64,000 nucleotides of DNA from Pegea sp. RAD2-039 (lineage: Eukaryota > Chordata > Thaliacea > Salpida > Salpidae). The DNA is taken from NCBI GenBank assembly GCA_034620365.1, contig JAQGEQ010000090.1:434001-498000 (forward strand), given 5' to 3'. A model generated the notes under the pieces. The model saw only the letters and a program-made list of their open reading frames with translations. It was not told where the DNA came from and did not search any database. A program made the translations under genes and the position numbers. Shown here one piece after another: positions 1-10,809 of the stretch (positions are counted from its first letter, which is position 1; each line of letters begins with the position of its first letter).

Positions 1-25
1 ACAAAACTGACCTTTGTTTTCACAG

Positions 26-130
26 GGATTTAATGAAAGATATCTTATCTTGGTGTATTTTATTGTTTCCAACTCAGCCTTTTTAATTATACTTATTTGT
101 GTTGTTATTACTTCGGATATTTTGTATTAA
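26..130 (+). CDS. Last exon of an unidentified membrane protein (partial)
   Basis: A pyrimidine-rich acceptor (TTGTTTTCACAG) ends at base 25. From base 26 a frame of 34 codons runs to TAA at 128-130. The peptide is strongly hydrophobic, with a run of about 20 residues (VYFIVSNSAFLIILICVVIT) that looks like a membrane span followed by a short cytosolic or luminal tail. An AATAAA polyadenylation hexamer follows at 159-164, about 29 nt after the stop, as expected for the 3' end of a gene entering from the left. The assumed phase (0) cannot be checked because the upstream exon lies outside the window. No family is recognised. A chance ORF remains possible, although acceptor, stop and poly(A) signal agree. 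Confidence 0.42.
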   Translation, partial: GFNERYLILVYFIVSNSAFLIILICVVITSDILY

Positions 131-158
131 TTATTGATTTTATTTTGAAATAATTATA

Positions 159-164
159 AATAAA
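159..164 (+). promoter_or_regulatory. Poly(A) signal of the left-edge gene
   Basis: AATAAA hexamer 29 nt downstream of the stop codon of the partial terminal exon. In such AT-rich DNA the hexamer is frequent by chance, so the call rests on its position. Confidence 0.35.
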
Positions 165-737
165 AATGAATTGCATTTTTAAAGACAAATTTGTTGTGAG
201 TTTTTACCAATTCGACCGAATTAAATAAATTATGAATAAAATGGCTTTTTGTTGTTTGTGGTTTTTAAAAATATTTTCTGTCTGGTATGTTCTTTAGTAT
301 TTTTATTGTTTAAATATGCAAATTCTTTTAGCAAATCATCGACAAATTTGAAATAACTTTATATGATGAAGTTATTGGTTGGTTATAAAAAGTACTAACT
401 TTAATATATTATATAAATAAACAAAACCCACAAATATGTATTTGAATTATAAATATTTTAGTTGTTATATTTTTTTAAATCACGAAAATAAATTCGATTA
501 ATAAAACTTATAATTTAATAATCTAATAAAAAATTTATCTATTTAATAAAAATTACTAAACTATAAACTATTATCAACAATAGAAACTTTTAAAACTTAA
601 TCTTGCTAATGATAGTATTGAGTTTGAGTTGAATTTGTTTAATAAATATAGAGAAGCACACTAGATTACAAAGTAACATCACATAATTACACCAATATAA
701 ATTTAGTAAAGAAGTAATTAGAGTTTTTGATAACTAC

Positions 738-795
738 TGGGCTCCAACTCCGGCTTTAAATTTGGAGTTTTGCATCTCCTAGAAGTGTTGGAACT
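738..795 (+). repeat. Dispersed repeat with GCTCCAACTC motif, copy 1
   Basis: The segment begins GGGCTCCAACTCCGGCTTT, continues through GGAGTTTTGCATCTCCTAGAA and closes with a GTTGGAAC stretch. It matches a second copy at 2366-2412 in order and spacing. The outer TCCAAC and GTTGGA are inverted relative to each other, so the RNA or DNA could form a short stem. It matches no named family I know. Confidence 0.5.
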
Positions 796-972
796 CTACC
801 AAACTCACAAGGTCTTTCTACCCAGGTTAGTGAACTTTTTCTTATCACTAAAATGTGTTCATCTGAAATCAAACCCGGAACCACTCGCTTGGTAAGCAGG
901 TATGAGAACCTCTTCGTCTTTTGGATGATTCAGATATTTTACAACTTGCAAAAAAAAAGTAAAAACATTTAT

Positions 973-980
973 AAAAAAAA
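973..980 (-). terminator. Pol III oligo-T terminator of tRNA-Pro
   Basis: Eight consecutive T residues on the minus strand directly follow the discriminator base of the tRNA-Pro gene. Confidence 0.8.
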
Positions 981-1052
981 GGGGCCGTCCGGGATTTGAA
1001 CCCGGGACCTCCCGCACCCTAAGCGGAAATCATACCCCTAGACCAACGGCCC
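981..1052 (-). tRNA. tRNA-Pro (anticodon AGG)
   Basis: Read on the minus strand, the 72-nt gene starts GGGCCGT and ends ACGGCCC plus discriminator C, giving a perfect 7-bp acceptor stem. The anticodon arm is TCCGC-TTAGGGT-GCGGG, with AGG at positions 34-36 and one T-G pair at the base of the stem. The A box is TGGTCTAGGGG and the B box is GGTTCAAATCC. There is no intron and CCA is not encoded, as usual for a eukaryotic nuclear tRNA. Immediately downstream a run of eight T on the minus strand (plus strand 973-980) is a typical RNA polymerase III terminator. The whole sequence closely resembles animal tRNA-Pro genes, and all arms are intact, so it is probably functional. Confidence 0.96.
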
Positions 1053-2230
1053 GATGGAAACCTAGTTGAATTTATTATTTAAAATTTCAACACTTTGAGG
1101 TCCATAACTTCAAACTTTTAGTTGCTTGAACATGACCATAATTAAGTAGAATAAGCTCTAAAGAAGTAAGTTTTGCTCAAAATACGAGATTAAAAAAAAA
1201 ATAGAATCAAATATTCATTAATAACTTATTTTATAATTCATTTAATAACTTTATAGATTGATGACAAAATATTCAGATTTTCGAAATTTTATTTAAATTA
1301 CTTTTTGATCTAAAATAAAATCGAATAAAGATTACAATTCAGAAAATATAATTTATATTAAACAAATTCCTAATATCTTAACTCTGAGCTCTTTTAAGCT
1401 AATTTTCCCAAATATTGTAGCTACAAAGACAGTTTGAAATATAAAATTTCAAATGATATGATCATAATCTAAGCAAGTCTTTACCAAACGTTAAATTTCT
1501 ACCTAATTGGTTTCTATGAAATTGTCTATAGACTAATAGATCTTATTACACTTTCAGATAAGCACACAGAGAAATAGATCTGATATTTTCAATAATGATG
1601 CTACATCTATACTCTCTGTTACTATCATGAGTTTATTAGTTCATTTGATTAGAATACCAGTTATCTGAATAGAGTTCATCTTGCTGTGCATCAATTAAAA
1701 TCTTAAACGAGATCAAATTCTGAGATAAGTTTTCTAACTCTTAAACTTATAATGGAATAATTTGAATGTTTTAGTTTTTGTTTTATTAAGCTGTGTTGTC
1801 TAGAGAATGGTTGTCAAAATATAAAACCATTTAACGAAAGATAAGAAAAACAATTTTCTAGTTTCAATAGCCTGCAGAAGTATAATCTAATTTAGAAGCC
1901 TTGAGTAATTATCTCTTGCTTTTGTGATTTTTGAATACATCATTTTTTATTAAATTATTCAAAATTATCTGTTAATTTATAATAAGATAAATTGATAATT
2001 TCGAAATAATTTAAAAAATATCTTTTCATTTATATGCAAAAGCAAAATTGATTAAGGTCAAATATATGAATTCAAGTACAATCTAAAAGTTTATCTTTTT
2101 CTCTCTTTTTTCAAATTCATCAAATTATTAGCGCGTTTGCGCAGACTTCGAACTCGCGTCTAGTTTATTAAATAATCTTTTTTCTGATGTTATTTAAAAT
2201 ATTTAAGTTATGTCAGCAAAAATAAAAATG

Positions 2231-2262
2231 ACAATAATGGTCTGCTTCGGCCGAGAACGTTC
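2231..2262 (-). repeat. CTCGGCCGAAG-family repeat, copy 1
   Basis: On the minus strand this reads CGTTCTCGGCCGAAGCAGAC followed by CATTATTGT. The same terminal motif occurs at 51652-51682, 52306-52340 and 58213-58250 on the plus strand, each time followed by TTATTAT-like sequence. The core TCGGCCGA is an 8-bp palindrome. The GC-rich core stands out in this AT-rich DNA. Confidence 0.6.
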
Positions 2263-2365
2263 ATGTCGTTAAAGCCAGAGCAGAAAGGAGAACAAGTTGT
2301 TATCCTGCCACGCAGATGATAGCGCCGTAGGAGTCAAGTGGAACTGAGTGACAAACTGCCTACGA

Positions 2366-2412
2366 GGCTCCAACTCTGACTTTGGATTCAAAGTTTTGCG
2401 TCTCCTAGAATA
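2366..2412 (+). repeat. Dispersed repeat with GCTCCAACTC motif, copy 2
   Basis: It carries GGCTCCAACTCTGACTTTGG, then AAGTTTTGCGTCTCCTAGAA, matching copy 1 at 738-795 apart from scattered substitutions. It lies about 100 bp from the CTCGGCCGAAG-family copy, so the two could be parts of one older element. Confidence 0.5.
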
Positions 2413-4225
2413 GTTGTTATAACTTATTTATTTTTTACTTGAATTAGCATATCTAGTTATCAATTCTCTAGATACAAATTAGATTTTATAAGCACTACAA
2501 CCTGCTACAAGTGTTTGTTTTGACTTTCGAAAACCGTTCTTCAATAAACACTCTCTCAACTAGTTCTGTTACCTTGATGTCTATTCATGCGTAACAAATT
2601 ACAATAAAGCTGATTTGATTAAAATATTTCAAATAGAAACAGCCACCCACGTTTCCTACGAGTTTTAATCTTCTTATTATTGTTATAGATATTTGATTAA
2701 AATAAATTTAACATTTATTTGTAAATTAAAAAAACTTAAAAGTTTTTTTTTCACTTTTAACAATTTAGTTAGAGACTTTTTAAAGATACTTTTATTTTCA
2801 ACGAAATTTTTAGGTGTTATTTACCGCCTTTTTCAACTGAGACTCTCTTTATACATTTTTTTTTCTTTGTAAGATTGTTTAAATTGATCTTTACATTTGC
2901 TCGAGCTTAAAACAAACTAAGTTAGTTTTAGCAGTTGAAAAATTAGTTTATTTTTGATTTTTCTAAAGCTGTTTATTTGTTGAGATATTTAGAAAGAAGA
3001 TAAAATAATCAAAACTCTGACTAACCTATCTGCTGTTATAAAACTGCTGATGACTATCGATTGCAACATACTAACGAAATGCTTGAAAGCAACTGTCTAC
3101 AAACATCTCAGTTTAAAAGTCAACTGTTTTATGTTTTTAAATTGCTAATTATTTTTGAACTGGGTCAATGTTAGCCTTTAAACTAAAACTTAAGAAATAA
3201 ACAAAATCACCATCTTTGTAATATCATGAAATATTTATATTATTTGACATTTTGAAAATCAAATATTATTCGTTGAATAGTTTTTTATTGGCACTTTTTT
3301 TGCTGGTAAGAAATTTATTTGTTTAAGATTTTAGCAAAGTTGGTTCAATAAGAAATTGAATACTTACTATCAGGAAAAATATGCTTCATAGAACAAGTTT
3401 CAACAAATTTTAAATTCTGTATTTTCTGTAAATTAAGTTTATATATTTTGATCTTGAACAAATTTTCAATAATTGCTCATTTTATAAAATAATTTCCAGA
3501 ATTTATATCATCCTTATCTTACATATCTTATCAAAATTTAATTTTAAATAAACATTTTTTTATCAGATATCTATTTACGTTTTTCACAAATTACGATTTA
3601 ATTAATTTTTCCCACGAGAATTTCTTAAAATTTTCCAAAAAACAAAAGTCGTTATGCTCTCAAAAAAGGTTAAAGTTTGGTTTAGATGTAGAATAAAACC
3701 TTTACATTTTTACTCTTTATTTTTTCATTTTATAGAAAATTATTTCAGTAAGAAAATACATTAAATGGAATGTAATATCGGCAGTTTAAAATATTTATAA
3801 GTTTGGAGGCATTTTTGAATAATTCTTTTACGAAATCATCAAAACTTAAGCTGGAAAACAACAAAAAGCAAATTATTATAGAAGTATGTAGTTAATGGAA
3901 GTAGCAAAAGTATTGCAAATGATAAAACTAGTCAAGACTTGTAAGGAATCTTTATAGTTCGTTTTCTATTTGAAATATTTTTTGTTTACTTTGTAAAAAT
4001 TTATCTGTGGTGTATTTTCATCAGAATAAGGTTTAAGTAAATTTGATTCGTTATCAATTTTTATAAACATTACTTTTAACTACTAAAAAAAGTTCATTTA
4101 TAAATACAGTTTCTTAAAAACCGTTACCAACATACTGTGTATGACTTGCATTTATTGAATCTGAAGTGCAAACAAACTCTATTGTACTAATCAACATTCT
4201 TTCTGCCTTCAGATATTTACTAAGA

Positions 4226-5923
4226 ATGACTTATAACAAAGAAAGACTCGTTTGGAAAAGCAAAAGAGAGTATATATTATCATGTATAGGATATGCAGTT
4301 GGTCTTGGTAACATTTGGCGTTTTCCTTATCTCTGTTTCGAAAGTGGGGGTGGAGCCTTTCTCATTCCTTACTTTGTAACTCTTATTCTATGTGGGGTCC
4401 CTTTGATGTATCTTGAACTAGCTGTTGGTCAATACACAGGACATGGGCCAGTTCAAGCAATCGGCCAATTTTGTCCCTTAATGAAAGGCGTAGGGGTTGC
4501 TACGACAATTATTACTTTCATTCTTAGTATTTATTACAATGTCATTGTGTCCTGGGCTATTTATTACTTTGTTCATTCTTTCAACACAAGTTTGCCTTGG
4601 TACAGATGTGACGCAGAGTGGTCCACTTCTAACTGTACAAATCTAGTCAATTCAACTTTAGCAAGTAATAGTAGTGTTGCTGCTACTGAAGAGTTCTTTG
4701 AAAATGAAGTCTTGCAAAAGACTTCTGGTATTGATGATATGGGAGTAATAAACTGGAAGCTGTTTATATGCTTCGTTACTGCTTGGATGATTTCTTATAT
4801 TTGTATTTACAACGGAATTAAATCCGTCGGTAAAATAGTTCATATAACAGCTACCTTTCCTTACTTTATCCTCATCACCTTGCTAATTGCAAGTTGTACA
4901 TTAGAAGGAGCTATTGATGGAATTATCTACTTCTTTAAACCTCGCTGGAGTGAAATTTTAAACATGAATATCTGGATCAATGCTGCAGCTCAAAATTTTA
5001 ACTCAATAGGAATCTCATTTGGAGCTTTGATTGCTTTTTCTAGCTACAATCATCGAAATAACAACATTTTACATGATACACTCCTAGTCACAAGTATCAA
5101 CAGCTTCACAAGCTTGTTAGCTGGAAGTATTATCTTTGCAGCAATGGGTCATATGGCTCACAGTATGAGCAGTACTGTAGAAAAAGTGGTCAAGGAAGGT
5201 CCTGAACTAATCTTCATTGTCTACCCGCAGATCTTCAAACAATTACCAGCTCCTTATATCTGGGCGATCCTCTTTTTTCTGATGATGATCATGTTAAGTG
5301 TAGATAGCCAATTTAGTATGGTTGAAGTAGTTATCAAAACTCTAACTGATGCTTTTGATGGAAAAATTGTGAAAAATGTCTTTAGAGGAAACCGTAAGCT
5401 TCTTACAGCATCTGTTTGTTTGTTTGAATTTCTTTGCGGTATACCATTAATCTTTGAAGGTGGTATTTATGTCTTTACACTTCTAGACTCCTACACTGCT
5501 ATCATCTCTCTTATGTTTATAGCCTTTTTCGAGATTATCGCGATCTGCTGGCTGTATGGAGGAAAAAGATTAGCGCGCGATATCGAAGAGATGACGTCAC
5601 GTAAAACAAGATCTTATTTTGTTTTCTGTTGGTTAGTAGTGTGTCCTTGTTTGATTGGAATAAATCTTTGCTTTATGGTTGGTAAATATGAACTCGCCAC
5701 ATATGGTGACTACCGTTATCCGACGTGGGCTAACGTGATTGGATGGTTTATTACATTGAGCTCCATAATCTGTATCCCTATCTTTGCTATAAAGTGTCTC
5801 ATAGAAGCTCCTGGCTCATCACTATGGCAACGAATGAAGTTTTCGATCAAACCAACGGTTAGATCTGGAACAAAAATTGATGTAAATTCGATGAATGAAG
5901 AAGAAATGAAAAGTTTTAGATAA
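4226..5923 (+). CDS. SLC6-family Na+/Cl- -dependent neurotransmitter or amino-acid transporter
   Basis: A single uninterrupted frame of 565 codons encodes a complete LeuT-fold SLC6 transporter, a plasma-membrane symporter coupling solute uptake to Na+ and Cl-. TM1 carries the family signature GYAVGLGNIWRFPY (residues 22-35). Glycine sits where monoamine transporters have aspartate, which points to an amino acid-type substrate such as glycine or GABA rather than a monoamine. Extracellular loop 2 has the conserved cysteine pair (about residues 131 and 140) and several N-glycosylation sites. TM6 has ALIAFSSYN, and TM8 has SVDSQFSMVE with the Na2-site Asp. The frame stays open upstream to 4166, but that extension has no ATG. 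An acceptor (TTTCTGCCTTCAG) ends at 4212, 13 nt before ATG 4226, so I start there. A coding upstream exon cannot be excluded. The lack of coding introns is unusual for the family. Exact substrate not assigned. Confidence 0.9.
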   Translation: MTYNKERLVWKSKREYILSCIGYAVGLGNIWRFPYLCFESGGGAFLIPYFVTLILCGVPLMYLELAVGQYTGHGPVQAIGQFCPLMKGVGVATTIITFILSIYYNVIVSWAIYYFVHSFNTSLPWYRCDAEWSTSNCTNLVNSTLASNSSVAATEEFFENEVLQKTSGIDDMGVINWKLFICFVTAWMISYICIYNGIKSVGKIVHITATFPYFILITLLIASCTLEGAIDGIIYFFKPRWSEILNMNIWINAAAQNFNSIGISFGALIAFSSYNHRNNNILHDTLLVTSINSFTSLLAGSIIFAAMGHMAHSMSSTVEKVVKEGPELIFIVYPQIFKQLPAPYIWAILFFLMMIMLSVDSQFSMVEVVIKTLTDAFDGKIVKNVFRGNRKLLTASVCLFEFLCGIPLIFEGGIYVFTLLDSYTAIISLMFIAFFEIIAICWLYGGKRLARDIEEMTSRKTRSYFVFCWLVVCPCLIGINLCFMVGKYELATYGDYRYPTWANVIGWFITLSSIICIPIFAIKCLIEAPGSSLWQRMKFSIKPTVRSGTKIDVNSMNEEEMKSFR

Positions 5924-7670
5924 TTAGGTTTGAAAGTGAAATTATTATAATTTCTAATTTAATTTTTGTTCTTAATTATTTAATTTTCGACCTTAAAATG
6001 ATTTTTTAATTTCAAAAAGTTGTTTATTTTAGATTTTATGTTGCGAAGTTAGTTTTAAGACTTCGTTTTTCTGACTTGATATTTAAGTCTTTATATTTAG
6101 GAAAAATGTTAATTCTGTAAAATTATCAGTTCTAAAAGTAATGAATAAATCAAACTAGAAATTTATCTCATAAATAATAAATAAAAATCAAACATCGAGA
6201 CTTTGATGGTTAAACTAAAAGGTTTTTTCTAGATAGGAAAAATGTTTCTTAATATTTCACAGAAAGTTTTACCTGTAAAAGTTTACTAAAAACATTTCAA
6301 ATTACCATAAACATGAAATTCTAAAATGCAAACTTGAATAAATTTTAAACTTTATTGCTAAAAGGTTAAACTGCAATAAGCCTAAAATGTACTTAGAATA
6401 GCTTTACACTGAGTGAATCAAAAACAAAAAAAAGCACTTTTAAAGATTCAATTTGAAAGTAGCTGGTTTTGAAAAACTTAGATAATCTTAAATACATATT
6501 TTGTAAACGATCGTAAACTTTAAGAAACATATATTTATAGTCAGTTGTTGAACTGTTTGTTAACTGGTTTGCAGTTTAAATATCGAGTAAAACACCAAAG
6601 TATCGATAAGAATCAGATTGAATTAGTTCACCACCTAGGCCTTTAACACTAAAAAAACTTATTTTACAAACAAATCATGAGCTATGGATTTCTAAGCAAA
6701 TATATCTTTTAATCTTTCAGAAGATTATTAAAGCCTCATATAACCTATACCGGAAGCTAGTTTAAATTTGTTTTAACTTTAAAAGTATGCAAAACAATCA
6801 TCTTATCTAATCTGTTTAAGAAAATGTCGGAGACTATTTAAATCCATTTGTTGAAACTTTCATCAAATGTATTATTAATTTTTGCTCTTGTAAACGAAAT
6901 AAAAAACTCTGATATTATTTATTATCTTTTTATCTATATAATCTTACGAAAAACAAATTATTAAACTATGCATTTGAATCAGAAGCATCAACTTTTGATC
7001 TCATATTTTTCTTAAAACAAGCTACATGCTAAGATCAATAATATGTTAACAGCATATAATAATATTTGTCAAAGATATATATATGATCGATTAAAGCTTT
7101 GAAATTTATAAACAATTATCTCAGTTTATATAATTTATTGACTAGTTAAGTATTCACTGAATAGATAGTTCTAAACTATTTTATACTTCTGTTTTCGAAT
7201 CAAATTATTTTGGAAATAGAATATTTATTTTGATAAGTGTGTTTTGTAATTATAATTTTATGATTCATTTTGTTGTCACAATAAAATGAATCTAATAACA
7301 GACTTTTTGTATTCAGAATTCGTTTTGATCATAAATTTGTTTCAAGCTCCAACTTTGACTCATATTTTCTCACTTTAGACATTCTTCAAAAGCTCTGAAT
7401 AAAAATTTGAAAAAGATGCAAATAAAGTGGTTATATTTATTTAAAATTTTTGTTCTTCTGCTAGATACAAATTACAATTTTGGTTATGATTTAAGTTTTC
7501 AAAACATTTAAGGAAAGACCTTTGAGATGGTTTTTGAAATTAAAATTTTATACAAAAGTAAAATAATTCAGTTTTGTAAAACAACGAACTTAAGTTTTTA
7601 TTGTAGGAAACCAATATTTATATAAAATATATGTAAGCTTTTATCACATCAGAAAATGTGACAATTTTAC
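5924..7670. other. Intergenic, 3' flank of the SLC6 gene
   Basis: AT-rich, no supported exon. The proximal part should hold the SLC6 3' UTR; an AATAAA-like hexamer occurs at about 6143 and again near 6177. Confidence 0.4.
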
Positions 7671-7673
7671 TTT

Positions 7674-7770
7674 TTATTTATTTATTTCAATAAATGCGAA
7701 GGAGTGTGCCTGAAGAGAGCACCTTTCGCTAACACACATTCTCACAAATAACATCTATTAAGTCAGAAAT
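7674..7770 (-). mobile_element. 5'-truncated LINE 3' end (copy 3)
   Basis: Read on the minus strand: GACTTAATAGATGTTATTTG, then GTGAGAATGTGTGTTAGCG, a GTGCTCTCTTCAGGCAC segment, CTCCTTCGCATTTATTG and an AATAAATAAATA tail. This matches the last ~95 bp of the fuller copy at 14107-14526. It is a typical short insert left by incomplete target-primed reverse transcription. Similarity may extend weakly to about 7795. Confidence 0.75.
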
Positions 7771-10700
7771 ACAGGAAATTACATTTGAGATAATGTAAGA
7801 AAACTCTGGAGCGATTTCATAAAGATCTGTTGTATATAAGACTGTTTTTAAAATCTTCAAATTCTTTAATTAATCAACAAAATACTGCAAAGAATCCAAT
7901 GTATTTAAATGAGTAACTCTAAAGTTTACCAAGTATGTAAGAATCTAGTAAAAATAGAAGAAAATTTAAGTATTTGTATTATTTCAAGCTAAATTTTAAA
8001 AAGTTCCTTGAAAAAAGAGTTCAAATATTTGCTAAAATGAATTCTTTACTGCAGTATTTGAAAATCTAGTGAGTAACAATAAGCTGGCAACATAAAAGCT
8101 CTTATATCTCAAAGAGTTGAGTAAATATAGTTTTTTCGTCAAATATCAACTGCAATTATTTTGTGTGATGACAAATCTGCTTTTCTATTAGTCAATAATT
8201 TTTTATTAAATTACAATTTTGTGGGGTGAAGTTTTCAAAGACTTGATAAATCAATTCTAATAAATCCAAAGTCTTTTTCTTTAGTTTTATGGGTTTATTT
8301 AAACACAAAAAAAAAACTTCATTAAACTGTTTTCAAATCAAACAAAAATAGTTTTAAAGTAGTCAAAATAAAGAAAAGATAATTTTGTGATTAAATATAT
8401 TAATATTTTTAAAATCAAATCACCAATAAAAAGTTTTTTTAACACTGCATAGTCAAAAACATCACCTTAGGATTTGTGAAAATTAAAAAGAATTATGAGA
8501 TTTTAAAATACAAATTTCAGTATAGTAAATTTGAAAGTCTGTAAAAATAAACAAAACTTTTAATGAGATTTATATTAAGCAAATATAAATGTATCTCCAA
8601 GTAACACCTGATCACTAAACTACAAGATGTAAATTTGATTTTCAATTATTAATCTAAAAGAGACTTATAAGTTTAGTATAAGCTGTTTAACAGGATTTGA
8701 ACCTTAATAATTGATTATTTATTTACAATACAAAAAGATTTTATTAGAACTTTATTTCTGTCTTCAGTATATTTACCCTAAAGAAAATTACAAAGAATTT
8801 TTTAAAACATGAAGATATCTAAAATTAAATAATAGCTATTTAAAAGTTAAAATTTTTAATCAAATTTAATGGAAAATATTAATTTAATTTAAGGGGTTCT
8901 TTTACATCTAGAAGCTTAAAAGTTTAAAACTTAAAGACTAAATTGTTTCATGTATAAACCTTTAAGTGCTATCAAACGTAACTGATTAACAAACCTTAGA
9001 ATTTAACTTTACTTTTGAATGAAAAGTCAAACTTGTTTAAAATTTCTAATTTATGATCTTTTTGTAACTTATGTATGAATGTTTACAAAAAACTATAGTT
9101 TCTTAATAAGAGTTTTATTAATATTATTCAAATTTATTCATTTAACACATGGCTATAAATAACAACTCATAAAACTCAGATAGAGAAAAGTAAACACAAT
9201 ATAACTTCAAGGAGATACAAGTAAAAAATGTCTCAAATACCACAGTTCAGCATAATTAATGTAGAAAAATAATAACACACCAAATGTATGAATTAACAAA
9301 ATTATATTTTTCCAATTAATTCTAAACGAAATGACAGAAATTACTGTAACGAAGTCGGAAAAAATGTTTAAATTCATTACTTTATTGAAAAAGTTATCAC
9401 TTAATTGGTGTTATTACAGTTTTTATAATTAATTATGTATTTATAAAGTTATGATAATTAAACATTTTTTTGAACTTTTAATAAAGAAAATAATTACATC
9501 AGCAAAATTACCACCCTGAGTAACTTTTGCTTTCATTTTTTCAATTTTTTAAAAAATTTGGCCAGAAAACTACGATTTCGTAATTAAGCATATTTCAAGA
9601 TAAAGTATGAAACTAAATTAAAACGTTCTGAATTATCTTGTGTGCTTTGACAATTTTGTAAATAAATCGTATCAAATTACTAAATCTAATTTTCTAAATC
9701 TTTTCAATATTGGCAGAACGTTTCTGTTTTCTTATTTACATTTCAAATTAGAAAAAAAATTCTGAGATTTTTACAGAAGACTATTTGTTGAAAGATAAAC
9801 CGATATTCAAAGCCAAAATATTTGAAACTTTGCAAAATTAATCTGAAACTATTCGCTGTTAGTTATTTTCAGACTTGTATATAAAAAAGTCTAACATGAA
9901 AGTATTGATTTGTAGCAGTTTAAGTCATTTAAGCTTTGAAACAAATTACTTTTTAAAGATGTAAGCTTTTTTTCGAGTCTAATCTCAATTAATTTGCTAA
10001 TAAAATCTCATTCAGTCGTAATTATAAGAAAATTCAAATTTGTATTTAAAAGATTTTGTTCATAAATCTTTTTAATATTATTTACTACAGAACGATATGA
10101 ATCTAAAAAAACTTTAGTTTAAAATCTAATAAATTTGAAAATTTGTTTTTAATCAATACGCTCACCTTAATAAACTTCCAGGCTTTTGAAAATAAAAGTT
10201 TAATCAATAAATAATTATTTTATAAGCTTTCAAAGTGAAGAGTGTTTCTGTTATTATCGTAAAATATTTTCTTCTTTTGTTTTTCAATAAATTTCTCTGA
10301 GTAGAAAAGCTTTTATAACTCAAAAGTCCTTAAGCATACAACTTTAAAGGGGTCTTTAGCTAACAAAAGCTCATATCAAGACGATTTTATTAACAAAAAC
10401 TATTTCTATCGATTACTTTCCAATTTAAATGTAGTTAAAAGTAACTTTTCTAATCTAATCTAAAAAAATCCGACAACTAACTACAAATTTAAATCAATAA
10501 TATACATTTTTTTATGTTTTCTAAACTTAAATTCAATTTTATAGACTTAAAAATTTTGAAATAGAAATTCAGTAAAACAATTATTTAGTATACGTTGTTA
10601 TAGAAAGGTAGTTGAAAGAATAAAATATTAAAATATGTTAATATAATTGCAGTAGCAGTATTTGGCAAAATCAATCAAAAATATACAAAAAATAAATGAT

Positions 10701-10809
10701 TAAAATGTTAAAAGATTAGACAAATGAAAGAGAATATTAATCAGTAATTACAGAGTCTAAAACTGCCAATTCAAAAGCAACTTAAATCAAGCAAACAGTT
10801 AAAATAGTT
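7771..10809. other. AT-rich intergenic stretch
   Basis: I see no exon, RNA gene or repeat here beyond low-complexity AT sequence. It contains the 3' flank of the minus-strand dehydrogenase. Confidence 0.45.

Larger units (their letters stand above)
165..980. other. AT-rich intergenic stretch with one repeat copy
   Basis: No coding frame is supported. The only structure seen is a GC-richer segment at 738-795 that recurs at 2366-2412 and is listed separately. Confidence 0.5.
1053..4160. other. AT-rich intergenic stretch with two short repeats
   Basis: No supported exon. Bases 2231-2262 and 2366-2412 belong to two dispersed repeat families listed separately. The rest is low-complexity AT-rich DNA, including what should be the promoter or 5' region of the SLC6 gene. 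I cannot point to a promoter there. Confidence 0.5.

Noticed and set aside
4166..4225. Extension of the SLC6 frame upstream of ATG 4226
   Set aside because: It contains no ATG and is interrupted by a good splice acceptor (AG at 4211-4212), so most of it is probably intron.
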